64,000 nucleotides of DNA. Source: an uncultured Bacteroidales bacterium. Lineage in GTDB: Bacteria; Bacteroidota; Bacteroidia; Bacteroidales; Marinilabiliaceae. The notes beneath the pieces were generated by a model that was not told the origin of the DNA, searched no databases, and saw nothing but the letters and a program-made list of their open reading frames with translations. Shown one piece after another: positions 1 through 7,739 of this stretch. A program made the translations under genes and the position numbers. Every line of letters begins with the position of its first letter. Within the stretch, counting starts at the first letter, position 1. The stretch is from NCBI GenBank assembly GCA_934717675.1, contig CAKUYZ010000003.1, positions 1 through 64,000 of the forward strand, in the 5' to 3' direction.

Positions 1-475
1 CGTCAACGTCTGACTCGGTTCCGCTCTCCACGGAGGCCATGCTTTGGTTGTCCACCTTGCAAATGGTGTTGCCGATGTAGAAATAACCCTCCTTGTTGGC
101 CACCGCGGCCAGCATTAGCGGGATGTCTGTGTCAATCGTGCTGTCCGCCGAGACGCTGAAGATGTCTGTTCTCCCCATGGCCTCCCCTAGCCGTAGCTCG
201 AAGTTGTCCGTCACCTCATCGGTGTACGTCAGCAGCGAGCTGAACCCTTGGCTTGTCTCCCAAGCTTTTCGTTCGTCCGGGTCCATATTGGCCAGCTCCA
301 CTCCAATGCGGAAGTAGTCATCGGATGTGGCGAAGTGCAGGGTGCCTTGTTCTGCGGTTAGTCCTTGGGCGGTTGCGAAGGTGGCTTTGTCGCTTGGTGT
401 GAGATTCTCATCGCCGCAAGCGATGGTTGTGACTGCCAATGGTAATGCCCAGAGCGTCACTCTTTTCAGTGTCAT
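1..475 (-). CDS. Putative lipoprotein, truncated by window edge
   Basis: Seen: an open frame read leftward from an ATG at 475 to the window edge without a stop, giving 158 residues; the C-terminus lies outside. The N-terminus is a lipoprotein signal peptide: Lys4-Arg5, a hydrophobic stretch, and a lipobox ending at Cys20 (TTIAC followed by GDEN). The acidic residues after Cys would be compatible with export to the outer membrane or surface, but that is inference. The rest (DDYFRIGVELANMD and onward) I do not recognise. It has its own full-consensus promoter at 593-624 and shares its 5' leader with the barrel gene upstream at 738-1441, so the two may be co-regulated. Confidence 0.75.
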   Translation of the reverse strand, partial: MTLKRVTLWALPLAVTTIACGDENLTPSDKATFATAQGLTAEQGTLHFATSDDYFRIGVELANMDPDERKAWETSQGFSSLLTYTDEVTDNFELRLGEAMGRTDIFSVSADSTIDTDIPLMLAAVANKEGYFYIGNTICKVDNQSMASVESGTESDVD

Positions 476-537
476 TAAATTAAGAATTTTGTGTTGATTA
501 ATCTTTGATGGGCGGAACTTATAAAATGTGCTGCGTC

Positions 538-575
538 GCGGTGGGTGCGGTGCAAGCTGTTGTTCGTTATAAGTG
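538..575 (-). repeat. Duplicated leader element, copy 1
   Basis: This 38-base block matches the block at 1504-1541 at 34 of 38 positions. It lies 63 bases upstream of the lipoprotein start codon, and its partner lies the same distance upstream of the next gene. Similarity continues at lower density to the promoter on one side and to the start codon on the other (both starts read TTAATGACAC). It would lie in the untranslated leader of the transcript. Confidence 0.8.
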
Positions 576-592
576 CAGCTCAATTGTTGGCG

Positions 593-624
593 CAAATTTA
601 TAATATTCTGAATGAATACGCAAA
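593..624 (-). promoter_or_regulatory. Bacteroidota-type promoter of the lipoprotein gene
   Basis: On the minus strand TTTG (621-624) is followed after exactly 20 bases by TAAATTTG (593-600), matching the -33/-7 consensus TTTG and TAnnTTTG. Transcription would start near 586, giving a leader of about 110 bases. Confidence 0.7.
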
Positions 625-737
625 TGAGTGATGGGTGGCTTGAATTAAGTCCGGCGCTGAGGGCCGCATCCATACATGATAGTCCTTGTCAGTATCCCCA
701 ATCTTCGTGTCTTCACGTCTCTTCTCTTGGTAAAAGT

Positions 738-1441
738 TCAGAAAATCTTGTAGCCAATCTTGCTGGTCACCTGCCTGACGCGGAATGAGCTCATGCTGCG
801 TTGGCTATCCTCCCAAAAATCAGCTAGGTCGCGTCGCACCGCTATGCCCGCGATGAACCGCTTGAACTCCAAGTTGAGGCCGAAAAGGAACGTTGGCGTC
901 ACTTTGTGATAGGTGAATAGTGCGACGTACGGATCACTTTTGTCTCCGCGTCCATACCTGTCCCACGTGTAGTTGATGCCCTTATGTGCTAGGAATGATG
1001 CTCCAAGCCCCACGTATGGCCTCACGACATTTCGCAAGGTTCTGTACTCAAGTTTTAGCGGGACTGTCACAAAGTCAAAAGAGTGCTTGTGCAGCGGCAT
1101 CTTATGCTCCACTCCATGCACGTCTCGGTAGCCGCGCAGCGCGCCATATGTGCGGATGTGGTCATACAATGCGCCAGAATAAAGCCCAGGCCATACTTAA
1201 ACTCGTAGCCGGCATTGATATCTGCTCCCCAAGAAAATGAACCACGGTAGGACATAGGAATCCAGGGACGTGCTATAGAGTTTTGCATAAACCTCAGGTT
1301 GCTGCGTCCCATTCGCACGCCACCGTCAAGTCGCCACTGGGCGTTCGCCAAAGAGGAAAACAGAGAAATGACAACGATGAAAATGTTTTTTCTAAAAGAT
1401 GCTAGCGAAAATACCGCAAAGGTAATCTTCGTATGTGTCAT
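738..1441 (-). pseudogene. Outer-membrane beta-barrel protein, single frameshift
   Basis: Seen: two overlapping minus-strand frames make one protein. The first, from ATG at 1441, encodes a signal peptide (cleavage likely after ANA, before Gln35) and the first barrel strands to about residue 85 (GYEFKYGLG). The second frame continues with LYSGALYDHIRTYGALRGY and ends at 738 with GYKIF, a typical barrel terminus with final Phe. The switch is at about 1184, in a run of C and T bases, and is explained by loss of one base. Repaired, the protein would have about 234 residues, with alternating strands as in the general OMP beta-barrel families. Either the gene is broken or the sequence has an error. 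Substrate unknown. Confidence 0.7.
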
Positions 1442-1503
1442 TAAAACAGAAATTTTTATGTTGGTTTAACTTTAGTGTGAGTGACTTGCAAACTATTTGC
1501 CTT

Positions 1504-1541
1504 GCGGTGGGTGCGGTGCTAGCAATTGTTCGTTATAGGTG
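1504..1541 (-). repeat. Duplicated leader element, copy 2
   Basis: Partner of 538-575 (34 of 38 bases identical), 63 bases upstream of the ATG at 1441. Differences fall at four positions only. Confidence 0.8.
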
Positions 1542-1559
1542 ACCCTCAATTTGTCTTTG

Positions 1560-1567
1560 CAAAGGTA
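1560..1567 (-). promoter_or_regulatory. -7 promoter element of the frameshifted barrel gene
   Basis: TACCTTTG on the minus strand, 119 bases upstream of the start codon; the equivalent element of the lipoprotein gene lies 118 bases upstream. I see no TTTG at the expected -33 position. Confidence 0.6.
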
Positions 1568-1690
1568 TGATATTTCGAAAGAATCCCATTCGCCATCGGC
1601 TGACGGCGCGGCTATATTCAACCAAACACGAACCTCCTCCATGCAAACCTGCGCCATTCCTCAACAAACATCTAGGTCGTCCGGGCGAGC

Positions 1691-1728
1691 AAAACAATGC
1701 GCCCGCGCACACACAAGGCGCGGGCGCG
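1691..1728 (-). terminator. Terminator-like hairpin after the large barrel gene
   Basis: A perfect 10-bp GC stem (1699-1708 with 1718-1727, core CGCCCGCGC) with a 9-base loop, 32 bases past the stop codon. In the gene's direction it is followed by ATTGTTTTG, a weak U tract. Confidence 0.6.
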
Positions 1729-1759
1729 AAAAGGCTTTTTCTGTTCGCTGTGACTATGC

Positions 1760-4378
1760 CTATTTGTTTATGCTGATGCCGGCTATGATGTGTCCTGGCA
1801 TCCTCCCGTAGCGCGATGTCACGCTCACGGAGGGCGTGGTGCTTTCCGTCACCCAGCCGCGGCCATCAAGGTGGCCAATGTTCATTCCGCTGATTTTGAA
1901 GGTCAGGGACTTCCACTTGTATGAGGCCGTGACGTCCGTGTCGCGGTCTACCACGGTGTAGCCGGAGTTTGTGCCTTTGTTCCACTTGCCTGTGACGGTG
2001 GCCGAGAATTTGTTTCGGGAATATGTGATGGCGGCTTTAGCACCGTAGTTTTTGCCGTAGTTCTCTACGTCTAGCCGCTCTATTTGTGTGCGAGCCCACG
2101 AGTAGTTTCCGCTCACTTCCGCATTGACGGGGATGGAGTGGAAGCGCGTCTGTAGGCCTAGTGTCCCCCGGGCGTCCCGATCTTTCATGTCTTGCGCCTC
2201 GCCGCCGCGAGATGTCCGCGTGTTGGTGCCGCCCGTTTCTGCTGAGGCCTTGACGTAGAGTGGAATCCCGCCGACTCCTTTGTTCAGGTAGGCTCTCACG
2301 CTCGCTGTCTCGCTCCGTCCGCCCTCGCGGTTCTGCTGGGTGCAGATGTAGCCGTCTGTGGCGTAGTCTTTCATCACGGCCCCGGTCTCTTTGCCATATG
2401 AGACTGTGGCGTAGACCACTGTGCGTGAGAATTGGCTGAAGAGGCTATACGTCAGGTCGGCCTTGAGCTGTCGTGAGCCCTCTTTGCCCGCTGCCGATGG
2501 CAGCCTCAGCGCGTCGTAGGCCGTCAGCAGCGTCATTCGCGAGATGTCGTCTAGGTTTCGAGGGGCATATCTGTAGCTGACGTTGGCCACCAGTTTGCTG
2601 GCTTTGCTGAATGCCCACCCCATGCGAGCGGAGGGTTCCACCGCCCATTTCCACCATTCGCACAGCCTGCCGGTGTCGGCTTTTTGCCCATAAGCCACCA
2701 CCTGCGCGCCTGCGTCGAATGTCCACAGCCCCTTGGCTTTCGTCAATCCAGCATATGCGCTCAGGGTGTTGTCGGTCAGTTTCTCTTTGCCCTGTCCTGC
2801 GTCGGATTCGGCTCTCCACTGCCCGGTGCTTACCGTCGCCTGCCCTTTTATTCCCACTCCGAGGCCCATTGGCACAATGATGCCGGCGTGGCAGCTTGCT
2901 CGAAGCTCCTTTGTCTCGCGCTTTTGGCCAAAGCCCGCGTCCGTGCGCAGTGCGTCTGGCAACCGCCTGTCTGTGGCGGCGCGCGTCCGGCTGTCGGAAT
3001 GGCGCGCCGTGAGGCTCAGGCCGTAATATGCCATCCGTCCGTCGCGTAGCGTGCTGACCGTCAGCGTTTGGCTAGCTCCTGCCGAGCGAAGCCACGTGTC
3101 GTCATCGTGGTTTGTTGTGATGCCGTCAGTCTCGCTCTCGTTGTGGACAGATGTCTTGTCGCTCCGTGTCCACATCAGTTTTGTCGTGGCTCGCAGGCTC
3201 AGTCGTCCGCCGCGGTCCAGTTTTTGGTTCAGGAGGGCTGTGGCCAGTCGTCCTTCCTTGTCGTTGTTTGTTGCGTTCGCGCGCCGCAGCGGCCCGTTTC
3301 CCGTGACATATTCCACCGAGCTCTCGCTCAGTCCCTTGGCGGCCGTGGCGTGGCCTATTGCGCTCACGTTCAGTGTGTAGCCGCTTCGGCCCGTTATGGT
3401 GGCGTTGGCCGAGGCCACTCCCGCCGTCCTCCTGTGCTCGTCTTCGCCCTTGGCCAGTATGGAATACTCTTCGTCGCTGATTGTCAGAGCCTCTCCTTTC
3501 TGCGCCGCTTCGCTTAGGCTGCTCATGCCTCCGGAGGCGTTTATGTAGTCCATGATGGAGAATACGGCCTCGCCCGTGTTGTTGACGTTGAATGTGGCGG
3601 AGCCGCTTTGGGCGGAGCCGAATGAGAATGCCGAGCTGCGGAGGTCGAACTTGTTCTTGGCGCCGCCCATGGCCTGGGCGTAGAAGGCGGTCTTGCGCGT
3701 GCCGTCAGTCTTTATGTTCATGGCCGTCTTGCGCCGCGAGCTGAAGGCGTCGGCCACGTTGCCGTCAGAGTAATTCTCTATCAATTCAACGCTTTCGGCA
3801 AAGTCGGCAGGCAGTGTCTTGGTCGCGCTGCCGCCCGACAGGGCGTCTTTGCCGTCCACCATAAACTTCTCCACTTTCTGTCCCTTGAACGTCATGCTCC
3901 CGTCTTCTTGCACGGCCATGCCCGGCAGTTTCTTTATCACGTCCGTCATGTTTTGCTCGCTGCCGTTGCGGAAGACGGATGTCGTGAACGTCACGGTGTC
4001 GGTGCCCACTTTTGCCCCGTAGGCCGATGCTTTCACGGTCACGTCGGCTATCGTCTTGCTGTCTTCGCGCATCCTTATGCGCAAAAACGTCTCTTTGCCC
4101 CACGCCTGGCGGTGGGTCTGGTAACCCACGCTGCGCACTGTGACCCACCATTTTGCGTCCGTGTCTTTTATCTTCACCTTGAAGCTTCCGTCTTGTCCGC
4201 TCACAGCGAAGCTGCCTACGCTTTTCCCAAGGCTGTCGGCCGACGTGGCTATGGTCGCGAACGGCAGGGGCTCGCCTCGCTCGTCGGTCACGGCCCCGCG
4301 CAGCTCAAAGGCGTTCTGAGCCGAGGCCCCGAGCCCCAGTGCGAGGCTCAGGGCCAATATGATTGTGCGTTTGGTCAT
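1760..4378 (-). CDS. Outer-membrane beta-barrel protein with CarboxypepD_reg and plug domains
   Basis: 872 residues. A signal peptide (cleavage near ASA, residue 20) is followed by a carboxypeptidase-regulatory-like beta-sandwich at about 25-110 (GAVTDERGEPLPFATI), a plug-like domain at about 115-230 (DVIKKLPGMAVQEDG, FMVDGKD) and a long barrel to the end. This is the layout of the TonB-receptor-related outer membrane beta-barrel family of Bacteroidota. I saw no clear TonB box, and the barrel is shorter than in SusC-type proteins, so active transport is uncertain. The gene starts 9 bases after the stop of the GLPGLI gene and belongs to the same transcript; such pairs recur in the phylum. The ligand cannot be read from the sequence. 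Confidence 0.85.
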   Translation of the reverse strand: MTKRTIILALSLALGLGASAQNAFELRGAVTDERGEPLPFATIATSADSLGKSVGSFAVSGQDGSFKVKIKDTDAKWWVTVRSVGYQTHRQAWGKETFLRIRMREDSKTIADVTVKASAYGAKVGTDTVTFTTSVFRNGSEQNMTDVIKKLPGMAVQEDGSMTFKGQKVEKFMVDGKDALSGGSATKTLPADFAESVELIENYSDGNVADAFSSRRKTAMNIKTDGTRKTAFYAQAMGGAKNKFDLRSSAFSFGSAQSGSATFNVNNTGEAVFSIMDYINASGGMSSLSEAAQKGEALTISDEEYSILAKGEDEHRRTAGVASANATITGRSGYTLNVSAIGHATAAKGLSESSVEYVTGNGPLRRANATNNDKEGRLATALLNQKLDRGGRLSLRATTKLMWTRSDKTSVHNESETDGITTNHDDDTWLRSAGASQTLTVSTLRDGRMAYYGLSLTARHSDSRTRAATDRRLPDALRTDAGFGQKRETKELRASCHAGIIVPMGLGVGIKGQATVSTGQWRAESDAGQGKEKLTDNTLSAYAGLTKAKGLWTFDAGAQVVAYGQKADTGRLCEWWKWAVEPSARMGWAFSKASKLVANVSYRYAPRNLDDISRMTLLTAYDALRLPSAAGKEGSRQLKADLTYSLFSQFSRTVVYATVSYGKETGAVMKDYATDGYICTQQNREGGRSETASVRAYLNKGVGGIPLYVKASAETGGTNTRTSRGGEAQDMKDRDARGTLGLQTRFHSIPVNAEVSGNYSWARTQIERLDVENYGKNYGAKAAITYSRNKFSATVTGKWNKGTNSGYTVVDRDTDVTASYKWKSLTFKISGMNIGHLDGRGWVTESTTPSVSVTSRYGRMPGHIIAGISINK

Positions 4379-4387
4379 GCTGATTCC

Positions 4388-5104
4388 TTATAGTTCAATC
4401 ACTTGTATCCCGCCACCCTCTTTGGCCCCTATGCTGGCCATGAATCGTCTCTCCGCCTTTTTATATTCTTCTGCCGTCACCGTGTCTTTCTCTCTAGGCT
4501 GTTTTATGGGGATGTCTGGCCGCGTGGCCTCAATCTGCGTGGCCTCATAGTCCGCCCCCGGAGTGCTCAGTTTCAATATTAGACCTGGCGCGCCGTTCGT
4601 CCCCATCGGGCCCACGGGGGCCGCTATCTCCGGGCAGAACCATGCCACGGTTTGCGCGGTGTCCGGCCCCGCCGTGGCACGATAACATTGCTTGCCGAGT
4701 ATGGTCTTGCTTTTCTCCGTGTATATGTCCCAGTCAATGTCCAGCATAGTACCTTTCACAACGAACTCTTTGTCCATCAAGCTCTTCGTCTCTAGTGTTT
4801 CCCGCGTGCGTAAGTTCATATAGTGCCTTGCCTGCCTTGCCACGTCCACTCCTGCGGTGTCCGTCTTCTCGCCTCTGCAAAAAGTAACGTCAGTGCCGTT
4901 GTAATAGAGTGAGAATGTCTCCTTGTAGTTTTGAAAATAGTCCATCGTTGCTTGCCTTGTGGCAATGTCCTCAATCTGGTCCAGCATCTTGGGCATCTTT
5001 AGAGTGTTGACGTATTGCACGTCGAGAGCCACGGGCTGCGCGGTGGCGGCTATGGCCGACATGGTTGCAAGCAGGCTGGTGAAGATTGTCTTTGAGTGTG
5101 TCAT
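4388..5104 (-). CDS. GLPGLI family protein
   Basis: 238 residues with a signal peptide ending near ATAQ (residue 23). The family signature is present as GAPGLILKL, where the name-giving motif is GLPGLI. Upstream of it come YRATAGPDTAQTVAWFCPEI and PVGPMGTNG, the usual order of the family (a folded region with W-F/Y, then P-hGP, then the signature). The molecular role of GLPGLI proteins is not established; they are secreted and usually encoded beside a plugged barrel protein, as here. The start codon lies only 12 bases past the U tract of a strong terminator (5117-5167) with no promoter in between, so expression seems to depend on readthrough from the small gene upstream. Confidence 0.85.
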   Translation of the reverse strand: MTHSKTIFTSLLATMSAIAATAQPVALDVQYVNTLKMPKMLDQIEDIATRQATMDYFQNYKETFSLYYNGTDVTFCRGEKTDTAGVDVARQARHYMNLRTRETLETKSLMDKEFVVKGTMLDIDWDIYTEKSKTILGKQCYRATAGPDTAQTVAWFCPEIAAPVGPMGTNGAPGLILKLSTPGADYEATQIEATRPDIPIKQPREKDTVTAEEYKKAERRFMASIGAKEGGGIQVIEL

Positions 5105-5116
5105 AGAGTGCGGGTG

Positions 5117-5167
5117 TTAAAAATAAAAAGAGCGTGGCGAGACCTGAATATGCTCGCCACTGCTCTT
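5117..5167 (-). terminator. Strong hairpin with U tract between small gene and GLPGLI gene
   Basis: On the minus strand the arms 5162-5167 with 5128-5133 and 5153-5159 with 5035-equivalent position 5135-5141 pair as 6 + 7 bp around a small bulge; the loop is 11 bases. The next bases read TTTTTATTTTTAA. It ends about 12 bases before the GLPGLI ATG, so it can act as an intra-operon attenuator. Confidence 0.8.
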
Positions 5168-5181
5168 GGTGGTTGATGAGC

Positions 5182-5421
5182 CTATCTCCTGCCGGGGACG
5201 ATAATTATAACTACGTCGTCAGGGACTTCGATCACCACATCTCCGTTGCCACCCTTGACGATGACCACGGTCTCGCACTTTGCGGCATCGGTGACTGAAG
5301 TGCTGCTGGTGGCTGCGATGTTGAGGCCAAGCCCGTTGTGGTTGCTTGCTGCTGCCTTCGCTGTGTCAGGCAAGAATGCTGCGACCAAGGCCAATGCAGC
5401 TACTAGCAGAATCTTCATCAT
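5182..5421 (-). CDS. Small secreted protein, beta-rich, unknown
   Basis: 79 residues. A clear signal peptide (cleavage near AKA, residue 24) leaves a mature chain of about 55 residues. Its C-terminal half alternates Val/Ile with charged or small residues (ETVVIVKGGNGDVVIEVPDD, then VVIIIVPGRR), which suggests two or three beta strands. There is one Cys (in AKCETV). I do not recognise a family. It has its own -7 element at 5483-5490 and is followed at once by the attenuator-like hairpin, so it should be made in excess over the GLPGLI and barrel proteins downstream. A structural or ligand role for that pair is possible but unproven. Confidence 0.65.
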   Translation of the reverse strand: MMKILLVAALALVAAFLPDTAKAAASNHNGLGLNIAATSSTSVTDAAKCETVVIVKGGNGDVVIEVPDDVVIIIVPGRR

Positions 5422-5482
5422 TGTAATGAATCTTTAAAGTTAAACATTTAGATTCCTCTATATGTGCCAGCTGAACACGATG

Positions 5483-5490
5483 CAAATGTA
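5483..5490 (-). promoter_or_regulatory. -7 promoter element of the small secreted protein gene
   Basis: TACATTTG on the minus strand matches TAnnTTTG; the -33 position holds ATTG (5511-5514). The start codon is 62 bases downstream. Confidence 0.6.
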
Positions 5491-5511
5491 TAATGGAGTT
5501 TTTGTTTCGCC

Positions 5512-5530
5512 AATACCGCAATGCGGTATT
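5512..5530. promoter_or_regulatory. Inverted repeat over the -33 region, possible operator
   Basis: Perfect 8-base arms AATACCGC and GCGGTATT around AAT. The repeat coincides with the -33 position of the small-protein promoter. T bases follow on the plus strand, but no plus-strand gene lies upstream that would need a terminator, so an operator is the better reading. Confidence 0.45.
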
Positions 5531-5739
5531 TTTAAATCGTCTAAAATAACAAATCGGGTTTCGTTTTGTGATAATGCACACAGGAAGACCTTGGCCATAT
5601 GGTATTTAACCCATCATTAGGTATTTTGTGCGGTGGTATTGCAGTTTTGCCGTTCAAATTTTGCAGGCTTCCTTCCCGTAGGCCACTCACAAATGCCCCA
5701 ATTTGCACCTGCCGCAGTAGAAGTAACCCCGCATTTCCA

Positions 5740-5747
5740 TATCTTTG
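5740..5747 (+). promoter_or_regulatory. -7 promoter element of hisF
   Basis: TATCTTTG, 30 bases upstream of the GTG start; no TTTG at the -33 position. Confidence 0.6.
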
Positions 5748-5776
5748 CAACATTCTGACAGAAATATCGGTTCGTT

Positions 5777-6538
5777 GTGATAGCAAAGCGCATTATCCCC
5801 TGCCTAGACATCCGTGACGGGCAGACCGTCAAGGGTGTTAACTTTGTCAATATCAAGAATGTGGGCGACCCTGTGGAACTCGGTGCGGAATATGCGCGCC
5901 AGGGTGCCGATGAGCTTGTCTTCTTGGATATTACGGCTAGTCATGAGGGTCGCAAGACTTTCGCGGGCCTTGTGGAGCGAATTGCGAGGCACATCAGCAT
6001 TCCGTTCACCGTCGGTGGCGGCATCAGTGAACTGAGCGACGCCGACACTCTGCTGGCCGCCGGGGCCGACAAGGTCAGCGTCAACTCCGCCGCCGTGCGA
6101 AACCCGCAACTCATAAGCGATTTGGCGCACAACTTTGGCAGTCAGTTCGTCACTTGCGCCATAGACGCCCGTCAGGAGGCCGATGGCGAGTGGGTCGTCA
6201 CGGTCAACGGCGGCCGCGTGGCCACCGAGAAACGGCTCTTCTCGTGGGCTCATGAGGCTCAGGAGAGAGGGGCGGGCGAGATCCTTTTCACCAGCATGAA
6301 TCATGACGGCTGCAAGTCAGGCTTCGCATGCGAGGCCTTGGCCAGGCTCAGCGAGAGCCTCTCAATCCCTGTCATAGCCTCGGGTGGGGCCGGCACAATG
6401 GAGCATTTCCGCGACGTCTTCACCAAGGGAAAGGCCGACGCGGGCCTCGCCGCCAGCATCTTCCACTTCCACGAGATAGGAATACCCGAACTGAAAGCCT
6501 ATCTCAATGGCTGCGGAATACCCGTAAGGCTAAAATAG
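5777..6538 (+). CDS. hisF: Imidazole glycerol phosphate synthase subunit HisF
   Basis: 253 residues, full length. HisF is the cyclase half of the synthase: it uses ammonia from HisH to turn PRFAR into imidazole glycerol phosphate and AICAR. The start is GTG at 5777, which gives the family N-terminus (AKRIIPCLD). Both catalytic aspartates are present, Asp11 (CLDIRDG) and Asp130 (TCAIDA), as is the phosphate-binding TVGGGI near 78-83. hisIE follows after 35 bases. The usual neighbours hisH and hisA are not adjacent: upstream is a divergent unrelated unit, and hisF has its own promoter. Confidence 0.96.
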   Translation: MIAKRIIPCLDIRDGQTVKGVNFVNIKNVGDPVELGAEYARQGADELVFLDITASHEGRKTFAGLVERIARHISIPFTVGGGISELSDADTLLAAGADKVSVNSAAVRNPQLISDLAHNFGSQFVTCAIDARQEADGEWVVTVNGGRVATEKRLFSWAHEAQERGAGEILFTSMNHDGCKSGFACEALARLSESLSIPVIASGGAGTMEHFRDVFTKGKADAGLAASIFHFHEIGIPELKAYLNGCGIPVRLK

Positions 6539-6573
6539 TTTAAGGACAATAAACGCATTTACCCATAACACCA

Positions 6574-7167
6574 ATGGATTTCTCAAAAGACTCGGCGGGC
6601 CTCGTCCCGGCAATCATACAAGACGCCACCACGGGCAAGGTTCTCATGCTCGGCTACATGAACCAGGAGGCCCTGGACAAGACCAAGGCCGACGGCGTGG
6701 TCACCTTCTTCAGCCGCAGCCGGCAGAAGCTATGGACTAAGGGCGAGACCAGCGGAAACTTCCTCCACGTGGTCTCCATTGCCGAAGATTGCGACCACGA
6801 CACCCTGCTCATCAAGGTGCACCCCGACGGCCCCGTGTGCCACACCGGCACAGATACCTGTTGGGGCGAGGTCAATGAGGCTGACGACGTCATGTTCCTC
6901 AAGGAGTTGCAAGACTTCATAGATCGCCGCCACCAAGAGATGCCCGACGGCAGCTACACCACCACGCTCTTCCGCAAAGGAACCAACAAGATTGCCAAAA
7001 AACTGGGCGAGGAGGCTGTGGAGTGCGTCATTGGGGCCACGGCGGGAGATGATGAGAACTTCATCTACGAGAGCGCCGATGTGCTCTACCACCTCATTGT
7101 CTTGCTCACACACAAGGGCTTCCGCATTGAAGACGTGGCCCGTGAGCTCAAGGCGCGTCATCACTAG
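6574..7167 (+). CDS. hisIE: Bifunctional phosphoribosyl-AMP cyclohydrolase / phosphoribosyl-ATP pyrophosphatase
   Basis: 197 residues, a HisI-HisE fusion performing the second and third steps of histidine synthesis. HisI occupies about 1-105, with the metal-binding DCDHD (72-76) and cysteines Cys89 and Cys96 (PVCHTGTDTC). HisE occupies about 107-197 with the MazG-like helix motif GEEAVE (145-150) and the second acidic pair Glu166 and Asp169. It lies in the hisF transcript; the next gene begins 6 bases after its stop, so the unrelated HD protein probably shares the message. Confidence 0.96.
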   Translation: MDFSKDSAGLVPAIIQDATTGKVLMLGYMNQEALDKTKADGVVTFFSRSRQKLWTKGETSGNFLHVVSIAEDCDHDTLLIKVHPDGPVCHTGTDTCWGEVNEADDVMFLKELQDFIDRRHQEMPDGSYTTTLFRKGTNKIAKKLGEEAVECVIGATAGDDENFIYESADVLYHLIVLLTHKGFRIEDVARELKARHH

Positions 7168-7173
7168 GGGGCT

Positions 7174-7737
7174 ATGACCGACGAGCAGATCGAGGCCATC
7201 ATTGCCAAATATTACGACCGTGGCTCGCGCCTGTGGGACATCCTGCTCACCCACAGCCGCCGCGTGGCCGGCCTGGCCGTGGCCGTGGCCGAAGGGCATC
7301 CTGAGCTGGGGGCTGATGTGGCCTTTGTCCGCGAGGCTGCCCTGCTACACGATGTGGGCATTGTCCGCACCTGCGCGCCAGACATAGATTGCCACGGCGA
7401 GCTGCCCTACATATGCCACGGCATCATGGGTCGCCAAATGATGGACGAGGAGGGACTTCCGCATCATGCGCTTGTCTGTGAGCGACATACAGGATCCGGC
7501 CTGACTCGCGAATACATTGAGCGAAACAACCTCCCGCTGCCGCGCCGCGACATGGTTCCCGTCTCTGTCGAGGAGAAGATTGTCTGCTACGCCGATAAGT
7601 TCTATAGCAAGACAAATCACCTGACGGAGATGAAATCGTTTGACAGGGCCTTGCGCTCCGTCAGCAAATATGGCGATGATTCGGCGCGCCGCTTTTTGGA
7701 GATGGATGCCTTGCTGCGCATCCCGCAAATTGAGTGA
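7174..7737 (+). CDS. HD-domain phosphohydrolase
   Basis: 187 residues. HD-superfamily metal ligands are visible: His27 (THSRR), His59-Asp60 (LLHDVG), His82 (CHGIMG), His105 (ERHTGSG) and Asp in CYADKFY. This is the set expected for a small metal-dependent phosphohydrolase of the kind found across Bacteroidota; the substrate is unknown, though nucleotide-type substrates are usual. It starts 6 bases after hisIE and overlaps the next gene region, so it is translated as part of a tight cluster. Confidence 0.85.
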   Translation: MTDEQIEAIIAKYYDRGSRLWDILLTHSRRVAGLAVAVAEGHPELGADVAFVREAALLHDVGIVRTCAPDIDCHGELPYICHGIMGRQMMDEEGLPHHALVCERHTGSGLTREYIERNNLPLPRRDMVPVSVEEKIVCYADKFYSKTNHLTEMKSFDRALRSVSKYGDDSARRFLEMDALLRIPQIE

Positions 7738-7739
7738 TC

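Larger units (their letters stand above)
1442..1759. other. Gene-free interval between barrel genes
   Basis: The part nearest 1442 holds the leader and promoter of the frameshifted barrel gene, including the duplicated element at 1504-1541. The part nearest 1759 holds the terminator of the large barrel gene at 1691-1728. Between about 1590 and 1690 I see nothing. Confidence 0.7.
5422..5776. other. Divergent gene-free interval
   Basis: Separates the leftward small-protein unit from rightward hisF. It holds the -7 element of the small gene (5483-5490), an inverted repeat (5512-5530) and the hisF -7 element (5740-5747). I see nothing else between about 5535 and 5735. Confidence 0.7.

Noticed and set aside
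738..1169. Separate 143-residue gene starting with TTG
   Set aside because: It lacks a signal peptide and continues the protein encoded in the other frame; a frameshift explains it better.
5512..5533. Plus-strand terminator
   Set aside because: It has a stem and T run, but no plus-strand gene lies upstream; the position over a minus-strand promoter fits an operator better.
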